64,000 nt of DNA from Parapristionchus giblindavisi (lineage: Eukaryota > Nematoda > Chromadorea > Rhabditida > Diplogasteridae), in NCBI GenBank assembly GCA_943737045.1, contig CALSFV010000091.1, positions 124,001-188,000 on the forward strand, in the 5' to 3' direction. Shown here piece by piece: positions 61,150 through 64,000 of the stretch. Position numbers and translations under genes: made by a program. How positions within the stretch are numbered: position 1 is the first letter of the stretch; each line of letters begins with the position of its first letter. The notes under the pieces are model-generated. The model saw only the letters and a list, made by a program, of their open reading frames with translations. It did no database searches and was not told the DNA's origin.

Positions 61150-64000
61150 CATAGTATATTACTCGATAAGTATCATTGACAATTAGACTTGTAACGAATT
61201 ATTTTGTACCAAAAACAGAGAGTATTGAAAGATAAATTTACATATTGGCCGTACTGACCACTTTGAAATGGTTTATCTTATTCAGAATTTTTCGCTCTTT
61301 CATTTGGTATATGACACGATAGGTTTCATTTTCATTTTGATATTTCTCAAGTTATCTTGATCATATCAGAGTAAAAGCTACTTTTGTACTTCGGTCATTA
61401 TAGCAACAGTAAAATATTACAGCTCGACATGACCTGAAGTGTGTCTCATTCAGAATTTTTTCCTCTTTCACATAGTATATTACTCGATAAGTATCATTGA
61501 CAATTAGACTTGTAACGAATTATTTTTTACCAAAAAACAGAGATTATTGAAAGATAAATTTACATATTGGCCGTACTGACCACTTTGAAATGGTTTAACT
61601 TATTCAGAATTTTTCGCTCTTTCATTTGGCATATGACACGATAGGTTTCATTTTCATTTTCATATTTCTCAAGTTATCTTGATCATATCAGAGTAAAAGC
61701 TACTTTTGTACTTCGGTCATTATAGCAACAGTAAAATATTACAGCTCGACATGACCTGAAGTGTGTCTCATTCAGAATTTTTTCCTCTTTCACATAGTAT
61801 ATTACTCGATAAGTATCATTGACAATTAGACTTGTAACGAATTATTTTGTACCAAAAACAGAGAGTATTGAAAGATAAATTTACATATTGGCCGTACTGA
61901 CCACTTTGAAATGGTTTATCTTATTCAGAATTTTTCGCTCTTTCATTTGGTATATGACACGATAGGTTTCATTTTCATTTTGATATTTCTCAAGTTATCT
62001 TGATCATATCAGAGTAAAAGCTACTTTTGTACTTCGGTCATTATAGCAACAGTAAAATATTACAGCTCGACATGACCTGAAGTGTGTCTCATTCAGAATT
62101 TTTTCCTCTTTCACATAGTATATTACTCGATAAGTATCATTGACAATTAGACTTGTAACGAATTATTTTTTACCAAAAACAGAGATTATTGAAAGATAAA
62201 TTTACATATTGGCCGTACTGACCACTTTGAAATGGTTTAACTTATTCAGAATTTTTCGCTCTTTCATTTGGCATATGACACGATAGGTTTCATTTTCATT
62301 TTCATATTTCTCAAGTTATCTTGATCATATCAGAGTAAAAGCTACTTTTGTACTTCGGTCATTATAGCAACAGTAAAATATTACAGCTCGACATGACCTG
62401 AAGTGTGTCTCATTCAGAATTTTTTCCTCTTTCACATAGTATATTACTCGATAAGTATCATTGACAATTAGACTTGTAACGAATTATTTTTTACCAAAAA
62501 CAGAGATTATTGAAAGATAAATTTACATATTGGCCGTACTGACCACTTTGAAATGGTTTAACTTATTCAGAATTTCTCGCTCTTTCATTTGGCATATGAC
62601 ACGATAGGTTTCATTTTCATTTTCATATTTCTCAAGTTATCTTGATCATATCAGAGTAAAAGCTACTTTTGTACTTCGGTCATTATAGCAACAGTAAAAT
62701 ATTACAGCTCGACATGACCTGAAGTGTGTCTCATTCAGAATTTTTTCCTCTTTCACATAGTATATTAATCGATAAGTATCATTGACAATTAGACTTGTAA
62801 CGAATTATTTTGTACCAAAAACAGAGAGTATTGAAAGATAAATTTACATATTGGCCGTACTGACCACTTTGAAATGGTTTATCTTATTCAGAATTTTTCG
62901 CTCTTTCATTTGGTATATGACACGATAGGTTTCATTTTCATTTTGATATTTCTCAAGTTATCTTGATCATATCAGAGTAAAAGCTACTTTTGTACTTCGG
63001 TCATTATAGCAACAGTAAAATATTACAGCTCGACATGACCTGAAGTGTGTCTCATTCAGAATTTTTTCCTCTTTCACATAGTATATTAATCGATAAGTAT
63101 CATTGACAATTAGACTTGTAACGAATTATTTTGTACCAAAAACAGAGAGTATTGAAAGATAAATTTACATATTGGCCGTACTGACCACTTTGAAATGGTT
63201 TATCTTATTCAGAATTTTTCGCTCTTTCATTTGGTATATGACACGATAGGTTTCATTTCCATTTTCATATTTCTCAAGTTATCTTGATCATATCAGAGTA
63301 AAAGCTACTTTTGTACTTCGGTCACTATAGCAGCAGTAAAATATTACAGCTCGACATGACCTGAAGTGTGTCTCATTCAGAATTTTTTCCTCTTTCACAT
63401 AGTATATTAATCGATAAGTATCATTGACAATTAGACTTGTAACGAATTATTTTGTACCAAAAACAGAGAGTATTGAAAGATAAATTTACATATTGGCCGT
63501 ACTGACCACTTTGAAATGGTTTATCTTATTCAGAATTTTTCGCTCTTTCATTTGGTGTATGACACGATAGGTTTCATTTTCATTTTGATATTTCTCAAGT
63601 TATCTTGTTCATATCAGAGTAAAAGCTACTTTTGTACTTCGGTCATTATAGCAACAGTAAAATATTACAGCTCGACATGACCTGAAGTGTGTCTCATTCA
63701 GAATTTTTTCCTCTTTCACATAGTATATTACTCGATAAGTATCATTGACAATTAGACTTGTAACGAATTATTTTGTACCAAAAACAGAGAGTATTGAAAG
63801 ATAAATTTACATATTGGCCGTACTGACCACTTTGAAATGGTTTATCTTATTCAGAATTTTTCGCTCTTTCATTTGGTATATGACACGATAGGTTTCATTT
63901 TCATTTTGATATTTCTCAAGTTATCTTGATCATATCAGAGTAAAAGCTACTTTTGTACTTCGGTCATTATAGCAACAGTAAAATATTACAGCTCGACATG

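Larger units (their letters stand above)
5848..64000 (+). repeat. Large satellite array, 321 bp basic monomer, about 170 units
   Basis: From CATAGTATATT at 5848 to the window edge the same monomer repeats head to tail in one orientation, with unit starts such as 7378, 7699, 8020, 59866, 60187 and 60508 spaced 321 bp. Subtracting the mobile elements leaves about 54.5 kb: seven 445 bp units, five 153 bp units and about 158 units near 321 bp. Units differ at a limited set of recurring sites (for example ATTAATCG, ATTACTCG or ATTATTCG near the unit start; GCAACAG or GCAGCAG; CTTGATC, CTTGTTC or CTGATC), which define higher-order blocks. There is no coding capacity. The size and homogeneity suit constitutive heterochromatin, possibly centromeric or subtelomeric, but the sequence alone does not say which. 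The right end is not reached. Confidence 0.97.

Noticed and set aside
5848..64000. The 321 bp period (107 codons) as a giant repeat protein
   Set aside because: The length is divisible by three, so an open frame would run on through the array, but every monomer has stops in all frames and no long frame exists.
5848..64000. CRISPR-like repeat-spacer array
   Set aside because: The repeats are contiguous, hundreds of bases long, with no unique spacers and no associated genes; the context is eukaryotic.
5848..64000. CENP-B box in the monomer
   Set aside because: No sequence of the form TTCGnnnnAnnCGGG was found in the monomer, so centromere identity cannot be argued from it.

Overview
This is a eukaryotic, AT-rich window, probably from an animal, dominated by one very large tandem satellite array. 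No complete protein-coding gene, tRNA or rRNA is visible. The case for a eukaryote rests on the homogenised satellite with higher-order repeats and on cut-and-paste elements with typical eukaryotic target duplications (8 bp hAT-like, TA Tc1/mariner-like, TTAA). The species cannot be told from the sequence.

Positions 1-5847 are the non-satellite flank. Positions 1-2422 are AT-rich with no recognised gene, but hold a pair of diverged ~170 bp direct repeats and a ~77 bp imperfect hairpin. A lysine-rich open frame on the minus strand (2423-2745) has a plausible splice acceptor and a poly(A) signal and may be a last exon. From about 2755 to 5152 lie purine-rich (GA) degenerate repeats in two blocks ending at a similar motif. 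Positions 5378-5838 look like a non-autonomous element with imperfect terminal inverted repeats and an internal 23 bp minisatellite; its right end lies 9 bp from the satellite.

From 5848 to the right edge (58 kb, end not reached) there are about 170 head-to-tail copies of a satellite. The basic monomer is 321 bp and is itself an ancient dimer of two related halves (153 bp and 168 bp). Seven monomers, all before position 13981, are 445 bp because they carry a 120 bp insert with 11 bp imperfect terminal inverted repeats and a 4 bp duplication. Five monomers near 44-56 kb are collapsed to 153 bp.

Three further kinds of mobile element sit in the array: a 208 bp TA-flanked MITE (12296-12503), a 704 bp hAT-like element present twice (21472-22175 and 30205-30908), and a 1991 bp TTAA-flanked foldback element (32746-34736). 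Higher-order structure is layered: a 3.6 kb duplication (5848/11154), a 1605 bp five-unit repeat, a 1926 bp six-unit repeat, a 7.77 kb tandem duplication with its junction near 25.15 kb, and 963 bp and 2399 bp repeats further right. Because the duplicated blocks contain filled and empty sites, relative ages can be read: hAT insertion, then the 7.77 kb duplication, then the foldback insertion; separately, the 3.6 kb duplication, then the TA MITE. Nothing here encodes a working pathway; the interest lies in the repeat architecture and its legible history. All copy relations were read by eye, and collapse or expansion by the assembler cannot be excluded.
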